A stretch of DNA of 39,474 bases from a virus: positions 1 through 39,474 of the IMG/VR virus record IMGVR_UViG_3300042503_000840; one strand, 5' to 3'. A program made the position numbers and the translations under genes. The notes beneath the pieces are model-generated. The model saw only the letters and a list, made by a program, of their open reading frames with translations. It was not told where the DNA came from and searched no databases. Positions within the stretch are counted from its first letter, which is position 1. Each line of letters opens with the position of its first letter. Positions 16,723 through 24,720 of this stretch are shown here, piece by piece.

Positions 16723-18855
16723 TTACTCCACCGCAGCTTTCGCGCCATCAATCCCTGCACCGCGTGTTGCGGGCAAGTTTGGGTTCGGTTGCTGCATCAC
16801 TTTGTTCTGTGCCTGTATGCGGGCCACAGCCATGTCGTGTTTGTCTTTCGTAATCTGCTGCATCAACTCTTGCTCCGACTTCTGAGCCGCAGCACCCATC
16901 TTCATTTGCGCCATGGCCTGCTCGTTCTGCATTTTCTGTTGTGCTTTCTGGCCCTCAAGCTGCATCTGCATCTGACCTTTCTGCATCTCGGCCTGCGCCT
17001 GTGCTTGTGGGTTCGATTGAGCCAGCATCATCGTCTCGGCCCGCAGCTTCTCAGCCTTCGCCATGTTCTCCATGGTTTCAGACTCCACCTTTTTCAACTC
17101 CGCAATCTGACCGGGGTTAGGCTCTGGTGGCTCGGGCGGCTTACTGGCTGCCGCAATCGCATGGTCCAAAATACTCTCGACGTTGCTTGCGCCCTTGACA
17201 CCAGCCAACATCGCTTGGAGCAACTGCAAGACAAAGGGTGCTGCGCCCGGTGAGGTCTGCGCCAATGGTGTTAACTGCGCCACAAAGTTGCCAATGCCGT
17301 TGAGTAAATCGGCAGCGTCTTGTTTCTTCTGCGCCCAATCGACCGCCGCCATGGTGTCTGCGTCCACGTTCACGCGGTACTGATTCATGCCCATCGTTGC
17401 AATCACTTCAAGCGCCGCAGGGATATGCTCGGCATCTGCTGTGTGCATCATGTTGCTCATCTTGACCAAGGTATCAGGCTGAAAGTGTGTCGCCATAATC
17501 TCAGCTTTAAGTCTCAACGCATGGCGCACCCAACGTGCCAATTCAAACTGGTAGTACTGAAGTCTTGTGCTACCGAATTGCGCCTTGATGCTCTGCGCTG
17601 TTGCTGTCTCCGATGCCTTCGATGCGCCACGCATGATGTCACTAATCCCAAGCACTTCGTAAATCTGTTGAGTCTTGTCGCTACGCTGCATACGCAAGTA
17701 CTCGATGGTCTTGGCAATCATCTCAATGGGCACAAACTCCATCTGACCCTTGATGCCGCCACGCTCGGCGAACATCGCCCAATTGTCCACGGGCAGCAGT
17801 CTGTTCTCCACGCCTTCAGTAAACAAGCGCTGCACGCCTTCTGCTGACTTGTCGTACACGCCAGTTACTTTGCACGCCTCGGTCAAATACTTAATGCGAG
17901 TGTTGATGACATCTAACTCATCGAACTGATCTTGCGCAAAGACGAACAACGAGCGCGGCATCAGATTCGATGTCGTCGTGTTCATCATTGCAGGCTTGGG
18001 GCATGGGAAGAAGTCGTCAAGCGTGAGCGGATCGTCTTTCACGTCCAGAATGACATCGACACCCTTGCTGTACCAGTACACCTTCAAATCGTCTTTAGAC
18101 CAAATCTCAAAGACCTCTGCGCGGTCCCATGGCTCGTTCTGAGGTGTGCCATCGCCGCTACCCTTCTTCGGTTTCTTGGCGTAATTCAACTGTCCTGCGA
18201 TGACTTTACCGAATCGCTTTTCAGCTTTGTCTTTCGTCAAATACGTGCGTCTCGCCACCCAGCGCACTTCGTCCCACGTTCTTGCTGGAGACCAAAAGAA
18301 GTCGGCCCAATAGATGTAATCGGTTGCCACTTCTTCGGATGTAATCTGCTCATACTCAGCCTCGGGCTGCATCTCCACGCCGCTTGGGTGCATAATCGCG
18401 GGCACTCGCACTACTTCAGTCTCGACCTCATAGCGCAGCCAAATTTGACCCAGCCCCACGATTAACCAATCACTGATGCCGTGTCTAAGTGACGAGTCGA
18501 AGTCCGACCCGTCCTCGCTCAAGCCGCTATTTAAAATTCTCTCAAGCATGGTGGCGGCGACCCGTGCGCCATCGTCAGTCGCATCGTAATTACTCCGCGA
18601 CACATCGGCTTTCGGTGGTCGTGCATACAAAGACGCTTTCATCGTCTCAATGGTTGACCAAAATAAATTCACACGACTCTGGCCTTCTTCAAAGCCATCG
18701 CGCTGGTCCAAGTACCGCTTGGTGATCTTTTTAGAATCCTCGTGCCACTTCAGCACCTCTTTACCCGAGGCCTCAATCTCTTTGTTCCAACGTATCGCCA
18801 AGCCTGCTGGCGTATTGTCGTCGGGCCTGTCCATGCCATCGTTAAATTGACTCAT
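16723..18855 (-). CDS. Portal protein
   Basis: 710 aa, the expected length for podoviral portals, lying directly after the large terminase gene (3-bp gap). The N-terminus (KKITKRYLDQRDG) and the 'VNLFWSTIETMKASLYARPPKADVSR' stretch are characteristic of this portal class, in which twelve copies form the ring at one capsid vertex through which DNA is packaged and ejected. The C-terminal 120 residues are Gln/Met/Ala-rich coiled coil (about 590-690), resembling a barrel. No obvious truncation. Confidence 0.85.
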   Translation of the reverse strand: MSQFNDGMDRPDDNTPAGLAIRWNKEIEASGKEVLKWHEDSKKITKRYLDQRDGFEEGQSRVNLFWSTIETMKASLYARPPKADVSRSNYDATDDGARVAATMLERILNSGLSEDGSDFDSSLRHGISDWLIVGLGQIWLRYEVETEVVRVPAIMHPSGVEMQPEAEYEQITSEEVATDYIYWADFFWSPARTWDEVRWVARRTYLTKDKAEKRFGKVIAGQLNYAKKPKKGSGDGTPQNEPWDRAEVFEIWSKDDLKVYWYSKGVDVILDVKDDPLTLDDFFPCPKPAMMNTTTSNLMPRSLFVFAQDQFDELDVINTRIKYLTEACKVTGVYDKSAEGVQRLFTEGVENRLLPVDNWAMFAERGGIKGQMEFVPIEMIAKTIEYLRMQRSDKTQQIYEVLGISDIMRGASKASETATAQSIKAQFGSTRLQYYQFELARWVRHALRLKAEIMATHFQPDTLVKMSNMMHTADAEHIPAALEVIATMGMNQYRVNVDADTMAAVDWAQKKQDAADLLNGIGNFVAQLTPLAQTSPGAAPFVLQLLQAMLAGVKGASNVESILDHAIAAASKPPEPPEPNPGQIAELKKVESETMENMAKAEKLRAETMMLAQSNPQAQAQAEMQKGQMQMQLEGQKAQQKMQNEQAMAQMKMGAAAQKSEQELMQQITKDKHDMAVARIQAQNKVMQQPNPNLPATRGAGIDGAKAAVE

Positions 18856-18858
18856 GAT

Positions 18859-20199
18859 TTATCCTATGCGTAAGTTTTGTTTTGGCGCTGTGTCCCAGAT
18901 GTCATCGAGACAGAACTGATACTGCTGGGGCACGTCTGGCACGACCACATCTGCCGTGTAGTCGCGCTGCTTTCTAATCTTTAATTTCTTTGCCACAATC
19001 GCTAAGTACCTAAAACTGTCACTCGCGTGACTGTGCGCATCGTGTTTAGGTTTCTGTCTAAACGTGCCACTCTTTTCGTCCCACTCGCGTGAGTACGCAC
19101 GCAAATGTTCCAGCCCTTCGTAAGTCGATTGCTCGTTGAACCAACATAACGGTATGACTTGTCTAGCCGCTTCAATCCCATCTTGCAACGACATATCGGG
19201 GACCAAATCGGGCTTGATGCCTTGCTGCAAGAACGTCTCGACCATCGAGCGCCCCGTCTGCAATGACTTTGCTTTCGCATCGTGTGGCAACCAAACCTTA
19301 TCTACTGTGTACGGCAGCGCTTTTATCCACTCGACGTAGTGCGAAATTGCCTGACTATTGGCCTCGTAAAAATCAATAATCCGATAGCCCTCCGAAGTTG
19401 TCTGCCAGACCCACCAGCTACACGAGTCCGTGTAACCAAGGTCTGCCACCACCTCCACGTGCAACGTCTTATCCACGGGGAAGTCTTTGACTTGACCCGC
19501 GTCATAAATTTTCCCAATCTCTTTAGCCCAGTACGCCCCCGGAATCGCTGCGTCAAACGAACACTCGAACTCGCGCTCGTAATCTGCGTCCGTCATCTGC
19601 GCTCTCGCGTCTCTTAATTCATCTGGATGGAGTAACCCGGAGGTCGAGGCCTTGACCTCAATCAACAGGTGCGTCTCTGAGTTCAACCGCGCTTCTTCGC
19701 GCAGGTTCCAGAACATATTTTTTCCCTTCGGAGTCCCCGCAAATATTGCCCAGCCGCGGCGATCAGATAAAGCGGGCCTCAAGACGGAGTACCAGATACT
19801 TGGTCTCATGTCGCCTACCTCATCCAACACCACGCCATCGAAATACAGACCACGCAATGAGTCTGGGTTATCTGCTCCAGCCACAAAAATCTTCGATACA
19901 CCACCCTTGCTGTTGCGAATGAACACGGTCAACTCTGACTCGTTGGGTTTTTGCGCCCAGAGGGGGCGAGATAGGTCTTTCAAGTACGCCCAAGCCACGC
20001 GCTTGGCCTGATCTCTGAAGGGCGCTAAGTATGCAAACTGTGGGTTTGGGTATGGGGTCTCTAATGCGCCAACAATGAGGTCGGCGCAACACGAGACTGT
20101 CTTTCCCGCACGGCGATGACAGACCAGCGTGGTCCACCGTGCCTTTCGGTTATGCAAAGGCATCGCAAAAGGGCGCGGGGCGTACTCTTGGATGTTCAT
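18859..20199 (-). CDS. terL: Terminase large subunit
   Basis: 446 aa from the ATG at 20197-20199, which overlaps the stop of the preceding gene (ATGA). The N-terminal ATPase has a Walker A variant CHRRAGKTV (27-35, K33), Walker B VVLDEVGDM (123-131, D126/E127) and the FAGTPKG coupling motif (153-159). The C-terminal RNase H-like nuclease has D252 (VADLG), D307 (HDAKA) and the D387/D394 region (HDAHSHASDS). It docks on the portal, pumps DNA with ATP hydrolysis and cuts concatemers. All key residues are present. Upstream in-frame extension to 20280 is possible but lacks a good ribosome site. Confidence 0.95.
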   Translation of the reverse strand: MNIQEYAPRPFAMPLHNRKARWTTLVCHRRAGKTVSCCADLIVGALETPYPNPQFAYLAPFRDQAKRVAWAYLKDLSRPLWAQKPNESELTVFIRNSKGGVSKIFVAGADNPDSLRGLYFDGVVLDEVGDMRPSIWYSVLRPALSDRRGWAIFAGTPKGKNMFWNLREEARLNSETHLLIEVKASTSGLLHPDELRDARAQMTDADYEREFECSFDAAIPGAYWAKEIGKIYDAGQVKDFPVDKTLHVEVVADLGYTDSCSWWVWQTTSEGYRIIDFYEANSQAISHYVEWIKALPYTVDKVWLPHDAKAKSLQTGRSMVETFLQQGIKPDLVPDMSLQDGIEAARQVIPLCWFNEQSTYEGLEHLRAYSREWDEKSGTFRQKPKHDAHSHASDSFRYLAIVAKKLKIRKQRDYTADVVVPDVPQQYQFCLDDIWDTAPKQNLRIG

Positions 20200-20438
20200 G
20201 GCTCGGCGAACTCTGCGATGAGGGTGTCGGCATCTGTTTCGTGCACCCAGATGGGGGTGCTTTCGCCCACGTAGGCGCACTCAATGTTGTGTTCGAACCA
20301 CTCGATGGCTTCTTGCTCGTCAAAATCGTGCTCTGCTTGGAGGATTTCGAGTACTTTGCTAATTGCGTACACGGCTCGTGGTACGGGGGTGGTAGTGAAC
20401 CCGATGATTGCGGCGTTGAGTCCATTGGCTAAGAGCAT
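20196..20438 (-). CDS. Hypothetical protein between terminase subunits, 80 aa
   Basis: An acidic, single-domain protein (IECAYVGESTPIWVHETDADTLIAEF at the C-terminus) with an N-terminal hydrophobic helix (NGLNAAIIGFTTT) too weak for a sure membrane anchor. Its stop overlaps the ATG of the large terminase, so the two are translationally coupled. AAAGG Shine-Dalgarno lies nine bases before the start. I do not recognise it. Coupling suggests a packaging-related role, which is inference. Confidence 0.6.
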   Translation of the reverse strand: MLLANGLNAAIIGFTTTPVPRAVYAISKVLEILQAEHDFDEQEAIEWFEHNIECAYVGESTPIWVHETDADTLIAEFAEP

Positions 20439-20739
20439 TTTAGTGACCTTTTTGAATCAAAAAATGCAAAAATTTCACATATAGGCCCTGTCCGCGACCT
20501 AGGCCCCCCACCACCGGGTTGATACACCCCCGCCCCCCTAAATTTTCCTTCATGCTGCGCTGCATCATAGGGTTTTCCCTAATAGCGTAGGCCAAATAGC
20601 GTACAGGTTTACCCGTATATCTACGGGTTTACCCTTACGGGTTTGCACTGAGAGTACACCAAAGGGCCAGCGCGGGCACCCCCCAGCGTCCGCGCTACAC
20701 GGTTTCCTAATCCGCAGGTTTGCGTTATATATCAAGGGC
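20439..20739. promoter_or_regulatory. Non-coding gap with inverted repeats, downstream of small terminase
   Basis: 301 bp without a convincing gene. It holds ACCCGTA-tatc-TACGGGT (20611-20628), a perfect seven-pair inverted repeat followed by a second half-copy (ACCCtTACGGGT, 20631-20642), and GTTTTCCCTAA (20572-20582) beside TTCCTTCATGCTGCGCTGCA (20545-20564). The last two motifs recur together at 24729-24762. Terminase genes often border packaging signals, so a pac/cos-type site is a possibility; operators are another. I see no clear terminator or sigma-70 promoter. Confidence 0.45.
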
Positions 20740-21282
20740 TTACGCCTCATCTGGGCCGCTAGTGGGCCGCGGCTCGATCGTCTCAGCATCGAGCACCAGA
20801 CCACGCGAGGCCGGACCCAGCCATGACAGGGCTATCGCCACTGGGGCACCGTCCGCGCCTGTCACTTCGGACCGTTCGCGCCAGACCTTGGGCGCTCGAT
20901 TGTTCAGCCAGTAGCGGGCCGCGTGCACGTCAGGCGGGAGGGTTTCGTACGTCTCGTGCACCTCTTGCGTCCCGTCCGCGGCTGTAACCACTTTGCGCGT
21001 GGTTTTGCGCGTCTGGCCTGTCGCACGCTGGTACAGGGCCGAGGCCACCGCGGTGTCAGCGATCACGCGCTCTTGACTTAAGGCCTCTGCAAACTTGGGA
21101 TTTTTTGCTTGCCACTCGTAAACCTGCGACACGCTCACACCAAAATGCACCGCGATATCTTCGCGAGTAAACCCAGCGCGAACATACTCGCGGGCCTTGT
21201 CGATCATCTCAGGCCGGAACAACGTAGGCCGCCCAACAGGGCCGCGCTTTATTGTTTGTCGCTGGGTTTGCACTGCGCTCAT
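20740..21282 (-). CDS. terS: Terminase small subunit
   Basis: 180 aa from the ATG at 21280-21282. Residues about 18-62 form a helix-turn-helix (TLFRPEMIDKAREYVRAGFTREDIAVHFGVSVSQVYEWQAKNP), the DNA-recognition domain of small terminases that bind the packaging site. The middle (ALSQERVIADTAVASALYQRATGQTRKTTRKVV) is the helical oligomerisation region; 'LPPDVHAARYWLNNRAPKVWRERSEVTGADGAP' near the end is the well-known conserved C-terminal pattern of this family. It recruits the large subunit. An in-frame extension to 21417 is possible but longer than usual. First gene of the late operon. Confidence 0.9.
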   Translation of the reverse strand: MSAVQTQRQTIKRGPVGRPTLFRPEMIDKAREYVRAGFTREDIAVHFGVSVSQVYEWQAKNPKFAEALSQERVIADTAVASALYQRATGQTRKTTRKVVTAADGTQEVHETYETLPPDVHAARYWLNNRAPKVWRERSEVTGADGAPVAIALSWLGPASRGLVLDAETIEPRPTSGPDEA

Positions 21283-21704
21283 TTTGGTATCACGTCCTGT
21301 ATTTTCTTGCAAGCGAATGACGCGAGTATAAACCACGATTGTATAAAATGCGCGTTTTGAGCGTACTTTGTCGCGAGGCCGTATATCCCCACGTGCAAAA
21401 TACGATCGCGTCTCCACGGCCTTTTATGCGCGTTTAAACGGCAAAACTCGCAGGCGCTGCGAACGCGAGGCAAGCAAGGCAAGGGTATCAATACGCGAGA
21501 AAACGCCACCACGGGCTATTTAAGGGCCTTGCTGGGCATATTTCCACTGGTTATAAAAGGCCGTGTTTGTCATTTTTGCCGTGTACTTACATACAACGTG
21601 TATAGGTTTGCGCTTATTCACAAACAAGAGTAAAGTCGAGCGCGTAGTACCAGTAACGAGTAAGCGCAACGGGCCGCACTGCCCGAATTTTTGGAGTGAT
21701 AAAA
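21283..21704. promoter_or_regulatory. Divergent control region between late operon and rightward accessory cassette
   Basis: 422 bp with no convincing gene. It contains CGTTTAAACG (21431-21440), sharing the GTTTAAAC core with two palindromes in the repressor region; two GTATAAA direct repeats (21329-21350 area, TATACT-type -10 on the minus strand); and a rightward TTGTCA -35-like hexamer in the GTGTTTGTCATTTTTGCC stretch with only a weak -10. It ends with the first hairpin/Shine-Dalgarno leader. This should hold the late leftward promoter and a rightward promoter, but I cannot place either with confidence. Confidence 0.4.
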
Positions 21705-21707
21705 ATG
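21664..21707 (+). promoter_or_regulatory. Hairpin-Shine-Dalgarno leader, copy 1
   Basis: GCGCAACGGGCCGC (21664-21677) starts a leader whose CGGGC/GCCCG stem (21670-21685) is followed by AATTTTTGGAG and then AAAAATG. An almost identical unit precedes the third gene at 21973. The hairpin plus T-run resembles an attenuator placed directly before the ribosome site. Confidence 0.55.
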
Positions 21708-21869
21708 TTGTTTGCACACTTTTTCAAGGCCCGCGGTAAGGGCAATTTTGAATTGATTATCAGCACGCACGCTGGCCTGCAAGGCGTTATCGCAACGCAT
21801 CCAGTAGCAGGCAAACGCGAGGCCCGCGCTCTGGCCTTGTCACTCAACGCTAAGCCATGGAATTTTTGA
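21705..21869 (+). CDS. Small protein of the rightward cassette, 54 aa
   Basis: Starts at ATG 21705-21707 after TTGGAG. The product has a beta-beta-alpha look: 'FELIISTHAGLQGVIATHPVAGKREARALALSLN'. The GVIATHPVAGKREAR pattern is vaguely reminiscent of small YegP/DUF1508-type domains, but this is only an impression. No membrane segment or cysteines. It is the first gene of the rightward cassette and one base separates it from the next. Function unknown. Confidence 0.55.
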   Translation: MLFAHFFKARGKGNFELIISTHAGLQGVIATHPVAGKREARALALSLNAKPWNF

Positions 21870-21870
21870 A

Positions 21871-21963
21871 ATGAAATATTCATTTTGGGAAGACGCTTTG
21901 TGTGTGGTGCTAATGGCCCTTGCGGGCCTTGTCTCATACATCACACTCGCAACATTCATTTAA
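21871..21963 (+). CDS. Single-span membrane peptide, 30 aa
   Basis: ATG at 21871-21873, one base after the preceding stop. The peptide has a short polar N-terminus (MKYSFWEDA) and one hydrophobic span (about residues 9-30, LCVVLMALAGLVSYITLATFI) reaching the C-terminus. Tiny membrane peptides in phage early cassettes can be lysis, superinfection-exclusion or membrane-effector proteins; nothing in the sequence decides which. The tight spacing and membrane character support it as coding; it could also be a chance frame. Confidence 0.45.
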   Translation: MKYSFWEDALCVVLMALAGLVSYITLATFI

Positions 21964-21972
21964 TTTTTTAAC

Positions 21973-22017
21973 GCGCAACGGGCCGCGATTTGCCCGCTTT
22001 TTGGAGTCTTAAAAATG
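21973..22017 (+). promoter_or_regulatory. Hairpin-Shine-Dalgarno leader, copy 2
   Basis: The same GCGCAACGGGCCGC start (21973-21986), a CGGGC/GCCCG stem (21979-21996) and TTTTTGGAG...AAAAATG. Compared with copy 1, stem and ribosome site are conserved while the loop differs, which suggests the structure matters. Confidence 0.55.
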
Positions 22018-23397
22018 CCAGCTTTATACGCTTTCACACCTCGCAACACCCAGCCAGCAACACCTCACGCCGCGCTCTATCACCTAGGGGCCGCGCCAGA
22101 TGATTTTTTTAGATATTTTTCTAAATTAAAAATGGCCTCTGCTATGTCGCGACCATGGCACGCACGCGAACAACTCGCAGCAGAATTGCACCCTTCAATC
22201 AGTGAAATTTTGATTACGGACGCACTGCGCGAACACTTGCGCGACTGGCGCGAGATGATTTTGGAATGGCCTCACGTATCGGACGGGGACGCGCTCAAAA
22301 TTGCATACACGCGCAACGATGCGGACGGGGCCGCGGACCGCCAGACCACTACGAGCGTGGGCCGTTACATCAAGCGACACGCGCCCACAATGCCGGACCA
22401 CCTCATACGCGATCTAGTCGCGACTGTCACGCCGGATTCATTCGAGATGACTAGCAACATGGACCTAATGTTGCGGGCCGTGATTGAGGGGCCTCAGTCG
22501 TGCATGGACGGGCGCCATTTTGACGTGGCAACTGAACACCCCTACAACGTGTATAGGCCCGCGCTGGGCTGGTCCATGATGATACGGACGGACGCACACG
22601 GGCACATCATGGGGCGCTGTATGTGCCACAGTGGACACGGTACGGACGCAGGCCCGCATTTTGTACGCTCATACGGACGCGACACGCCAGACGGGTACAG
22701 CAGCACTGACCAAGGTATAGAGGCCACGCTCAAAAAATTAGGCTATGAGAAGGCCTCAGAGTGGGCCACTGGTGCCCAGCTTGCCAAAATTGCCGCGGAC
22801 GATGGCCAGCATTTAATGCCGTACCTCGATGGGGACTGTATGCGCGTCAGTGATTGCGGGGACCACTTCGAGGTATCGCATTATGGGGATTTCAATTCGA
22901 GCACTTGCGGGTACATCACCACAGAGGATCGCGTGTGTTGTGAGCATTGCAACGAGTACGTGCCAGAGGATGAAATCACGTGGACCGGATACCACGAGGA
23001 CACACGCGTATGTGATAACTGCATATGCGATTGCTACGTGCACGCCACGGGCCGCAACGGTAACGAGTATTACGTGCACGTTGACCACGCGGTAGAAGTG
23101 GACGGGGACTGGTACGTGTCGAATTACCTCAGTGATAACAACATTATCGAACTGGCAAACGGGGACTATTGCCACCTCGACAATGCCGTAGAACTTTCGA
23201 GTGGTGACTACGTGCACGTAGACGATCTGGACGATTACGTGCACCTCGCGGAGGCCGCGGACAACGGCTCTATGTACGCGGACGAATCGGACGCGTGGCG
23301 CGATGAAATCACGGGCGAGTGGTACTCACACGATACGGACAGTGTGACTGTCACAGTGCACCCAAACACGCTCGAATCCCACGCCGCACACGCATAA
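22015..23397 (+). CDS. Cys-rich protein of unknown function with zinc-finger-like centre, 460 aa
   Basis: I do not recognise a named family. Residues about 150-215 contain 'GPQSCMDGRHFD...HPYNVYRPALGWSMMIRTDAHGHIMGRCMC', a pattern I associate with uncharacterised phage proteins. Residues 308-340 carry two CxxC pairs (C309/C312 and C333/C336) that should bind zinc, and residues 338-412 contain tandem Tyr/His/Asp segments (YYVHVDHAVEVDGDWY, DYVHVDDLDDYVHL). The protein is strongly acidic toward the C-terminus. No membrane segment or signal peptide. It lies behind a hairpin leader and before the metallopeptidase gene, in a cassette between packaging and replication modules. A host-takeover or counter-defence role is plausible but unproven. 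Confidence 0.75.
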   Translation: MPALYAFTPRNTQPATPHAALYHLGAAPDDFFRYFSKLKMASAMSRPWHAREQLAAELHPSISEILITDALREHLRDWREMILEWPHVSDGDALKIAYTRNDADGAADRQTTTSVGRYIKRHAPTMPDHLIRDLVATVTPDSFEMTSNMDLMLRAVIEGPQSCMDGRHFDVATEHPYNVYRPALGWSMMIRTDAHGHIMGRCMCHSGHGTDAGPHFVRSYGRDTPDGYSSTDQGIEATLKKLGYEKASEWATGAQLAKIAADDGQHLMPYLDGDCMRVSDCGDHFEVSHYGDFNSSTCGYITTEDRVCCEHCNEYVPEDEITWTGYHEDTRVCDNCICDCYVHATGRNGNEYYVHVDHAVEVDGDWYVSNYLSDNNIIELANGDYCHLDNAVELSSGDYVHVDDLDDYVHLAEAADNGSMYADESDAWRDEITGEWYSHDTDSVTVTVHPNTLESHAAHA

Positions 23398-23405
23398 AAA
23401 AATTT

Positions 23406-23421
23406 CCCCGGGATCCCGGGG
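23406..23421. promoter_or_regulatory. 16-bp perfect palindrome before the metallopeptidase gene
   Basis: CCCCGGGATCCCGGGG in the 50-bp gap (23398-23447), flanked by A/T runs. As RNA it folds into a six-pair hairpin with a four-base loop, upstream of AAGGAAA and the AAAAATG start. It parallels the two hairpin leaders upstream. Confidence 0.6.
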
Positions 23422-23447
23422 ACAAAAAACACAAGGAAATTTCAAAA

Positions 23448-24299
23448 ATGAAAATCACTCAATCCCGCATTGATTACGTGCTGCGCTTGCTGTCCCATTG
23501 CAGGCCAGACCGCAGCAAAACAGAGGCCCGCTTTATTCGCGATTATTTGCTCTCGATCCCCACGGCCCGCGCTGATACGTTTGGCAACGTGCACCTAGAC
23601 TTGCGCACGCTCAAAAGTCACCGCACACTATTTGTGGCCCACACTGACACCGTGCACCACGCCTCAGGCTTTCAATCTGTTTATTACGATCCAGTGCACC
23701 AGCTTGTGCGAACACGGGGCCAGTGTTTGGGCGCGGACGATGGCGCGGGTATTATGGTTTTGTTGCACCTCATTCGTAACGCGATACCCGCGTATTACAT
23801 TTTTACGCGTGGCGAGGAACGAGGCGGGAAAGGGGCGCGACACCTCGCAGGCGAACAGTACAAACTACTCGAGCAATTCGATCGCGCTGTCGCGTTCGAT
23901 CGCCGCGGGACTTCGAGCGTTATCACTCACCAGTCGTACGGGCGCACGTGTTCGGACACGTTCGCGGACGCGCTCAGTGATTGCCTCAGTACGGACGCAC
24001 TCATGTACGCGCCAGACCCTACGGGCGTTTATACGGACACGTGCGAATTTATTGATTCAATCCCAGAGTGCACAAACATATCTGTCGGGTACCAGAACGA
24101 GCACACCAGTAAGGAAACGCTTTCAATCCCTCACCTGTTCGCGCTCATGGCCCGCGTGGTTGAAATCCCATGGGACGAACTGCCCACGGCCCGCGACCCG
24201 TTCGAGGCCGCGCCGGACGCGTGGACCAAGTGGGACACGGACGCGTCTACTGGCGTGGCCCTCGCGCCGTGGCGCGGGTACGACTGGGGCCTTCAATGA
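23448..24299 (+). CDS. Zinc metallopeptidase of the M20/M28/M42 (MH clan) type
   Basis: 283 aa from ATG 23448, after AAGGAA. All clan MH signatures are visible in order: H65-x-D67 (VAHTDT), D97-D98 (GADDGAG), catalytic E123/E124 (FTRGEERGGKGA), D151 (AFDRRG) and H219 (YQNEHTS). These ligate two metals and activate water for amino-peptide or amide hydrolysis in the cytoplasm. No signal peptide, so it should act inside the host. Such peptidases are not a standard part of phage cores; possible jobs are processing of host or phage peptides, amino-acid release, or attack on a defence signal. The next gene starts within its stop (ATGA). Substrate unknown. Confidence 0.85.
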   Translation: MKITQSRIDYVLRLLSHCRPDRSKTEARFIRDYLLSIPTARADTFGNVHLDLRTLKSHRTLFVAHTDTVHHASGFQSVYYDPVHQLVRTRGQCLGADDGAGIMVLLHLIRNAIPAYYIFTRGEERGGKGARHLAGEQYKLLEQFDRAVAFDRRGTSSVITHQSYGRTCSDTFADALSDCLSTDALMYAPDPTGVYTDTCEFIDSIPECTNISVGYQNEHTSKETLSIPHLFALMARVVEIPWDELPTARDPFEAAPDAWTKWDTDASTGVALAPWRGYDWGLQ

Positions 24300-24451
24300 T
24301 CGCCGCACTCGCACTGTCCGCGCTTGTCTGGGCGGGCACCACCGAACGCCGGACCATTGCCGCGCTTGTGGTGCTGGGTGTGTCTGGTGCCCTTGTGGTG
24401 CTGGCCCTGCCCGTGGCGATCCTGTCCGCCGTGTATCGGTACGGGCGATGA
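24296..24451 (+). CDS. Small membrane protein coupled to the metallopeptidase, 51 aa
   Basis: The ATG (24296-24298) overlaps the metallopeptidase stop as ATGA, so translation is coupled. The 51-aa product has two short hydrophobic stretches (IAALALSALVWAG and about residues 22-45, AALVVLGVSGALVVLALPVAIL), separated by TTERRT, giving one or two membrane spans. Small GC-rich coding regions can be misleading, but coupling and hydrophobicity support it. It could anchor or work with the peptidase; that is inference. Confidence 0.55.
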   Translation: MIAALALSALVWAGTTERRTIAALVVLGVSGALVVLALPVAILSAVYRYGR

Positions 24452-24477
24452 CACGGGCCACAGGCCACCACGGCCCA

Positions 24478-24720
24478 CGGGCGGGCGCTCTGGGGCCTCT
24501 GGGCGCTCAGGCGGGCGCTCTGGGCGCTCTGGGCACGCTCTGGGGCCTCAGGGCACGCTCTGGGCGCTCTGGGCGCTCTGGGCGCTCTGGGGCCTCTGGG
24601 CGCTCAGGCGGGCGCTCTGGGGCCTTTGGGGCCTCAGGGCACGCTCTGGGGCCTCTGGGGCCTCTGGGGCCTCTGGGGCCTCAGGGCACGCTCTGGGGCC
24701 TCTGGTGCCCGCCTCTGGCC
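24478..24720 (+). repeat. GC-rich minisatellite with G-quadruplex motif
   Basis: About 240 bp of near-tandem units, mostly nine bases (GGGCGCTCT, GGGGCCTCT) mixed with 12-15-base variants such as CTCAGGGCACGCTCTGG (three or more copies). Most units are multiples of three, so several frames stay open. Four GGGG tracts separated by CCTCT loops lie at 24648-24678, a textbook G-quadruplex pattern on the plus strand. No gene is convincing here. The array lies in the gene-free stretch 24452-24959. Confidence 0.85.

Noticed and set aside
20565-20804. A 79-codon minus-strand frame between the terminase genes
   Set aside because: It overlaps the small terminase gene out of frame and lacks recognisable protein features.
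21592-22557. A 15-bp direct repeat (tACAACGTGTATAGG) at 21592-21606 and 22543-22557
   Set aside because: About one match of this length is expected by chance in a genome of this size, and one copy is inside a coding gene without related context.
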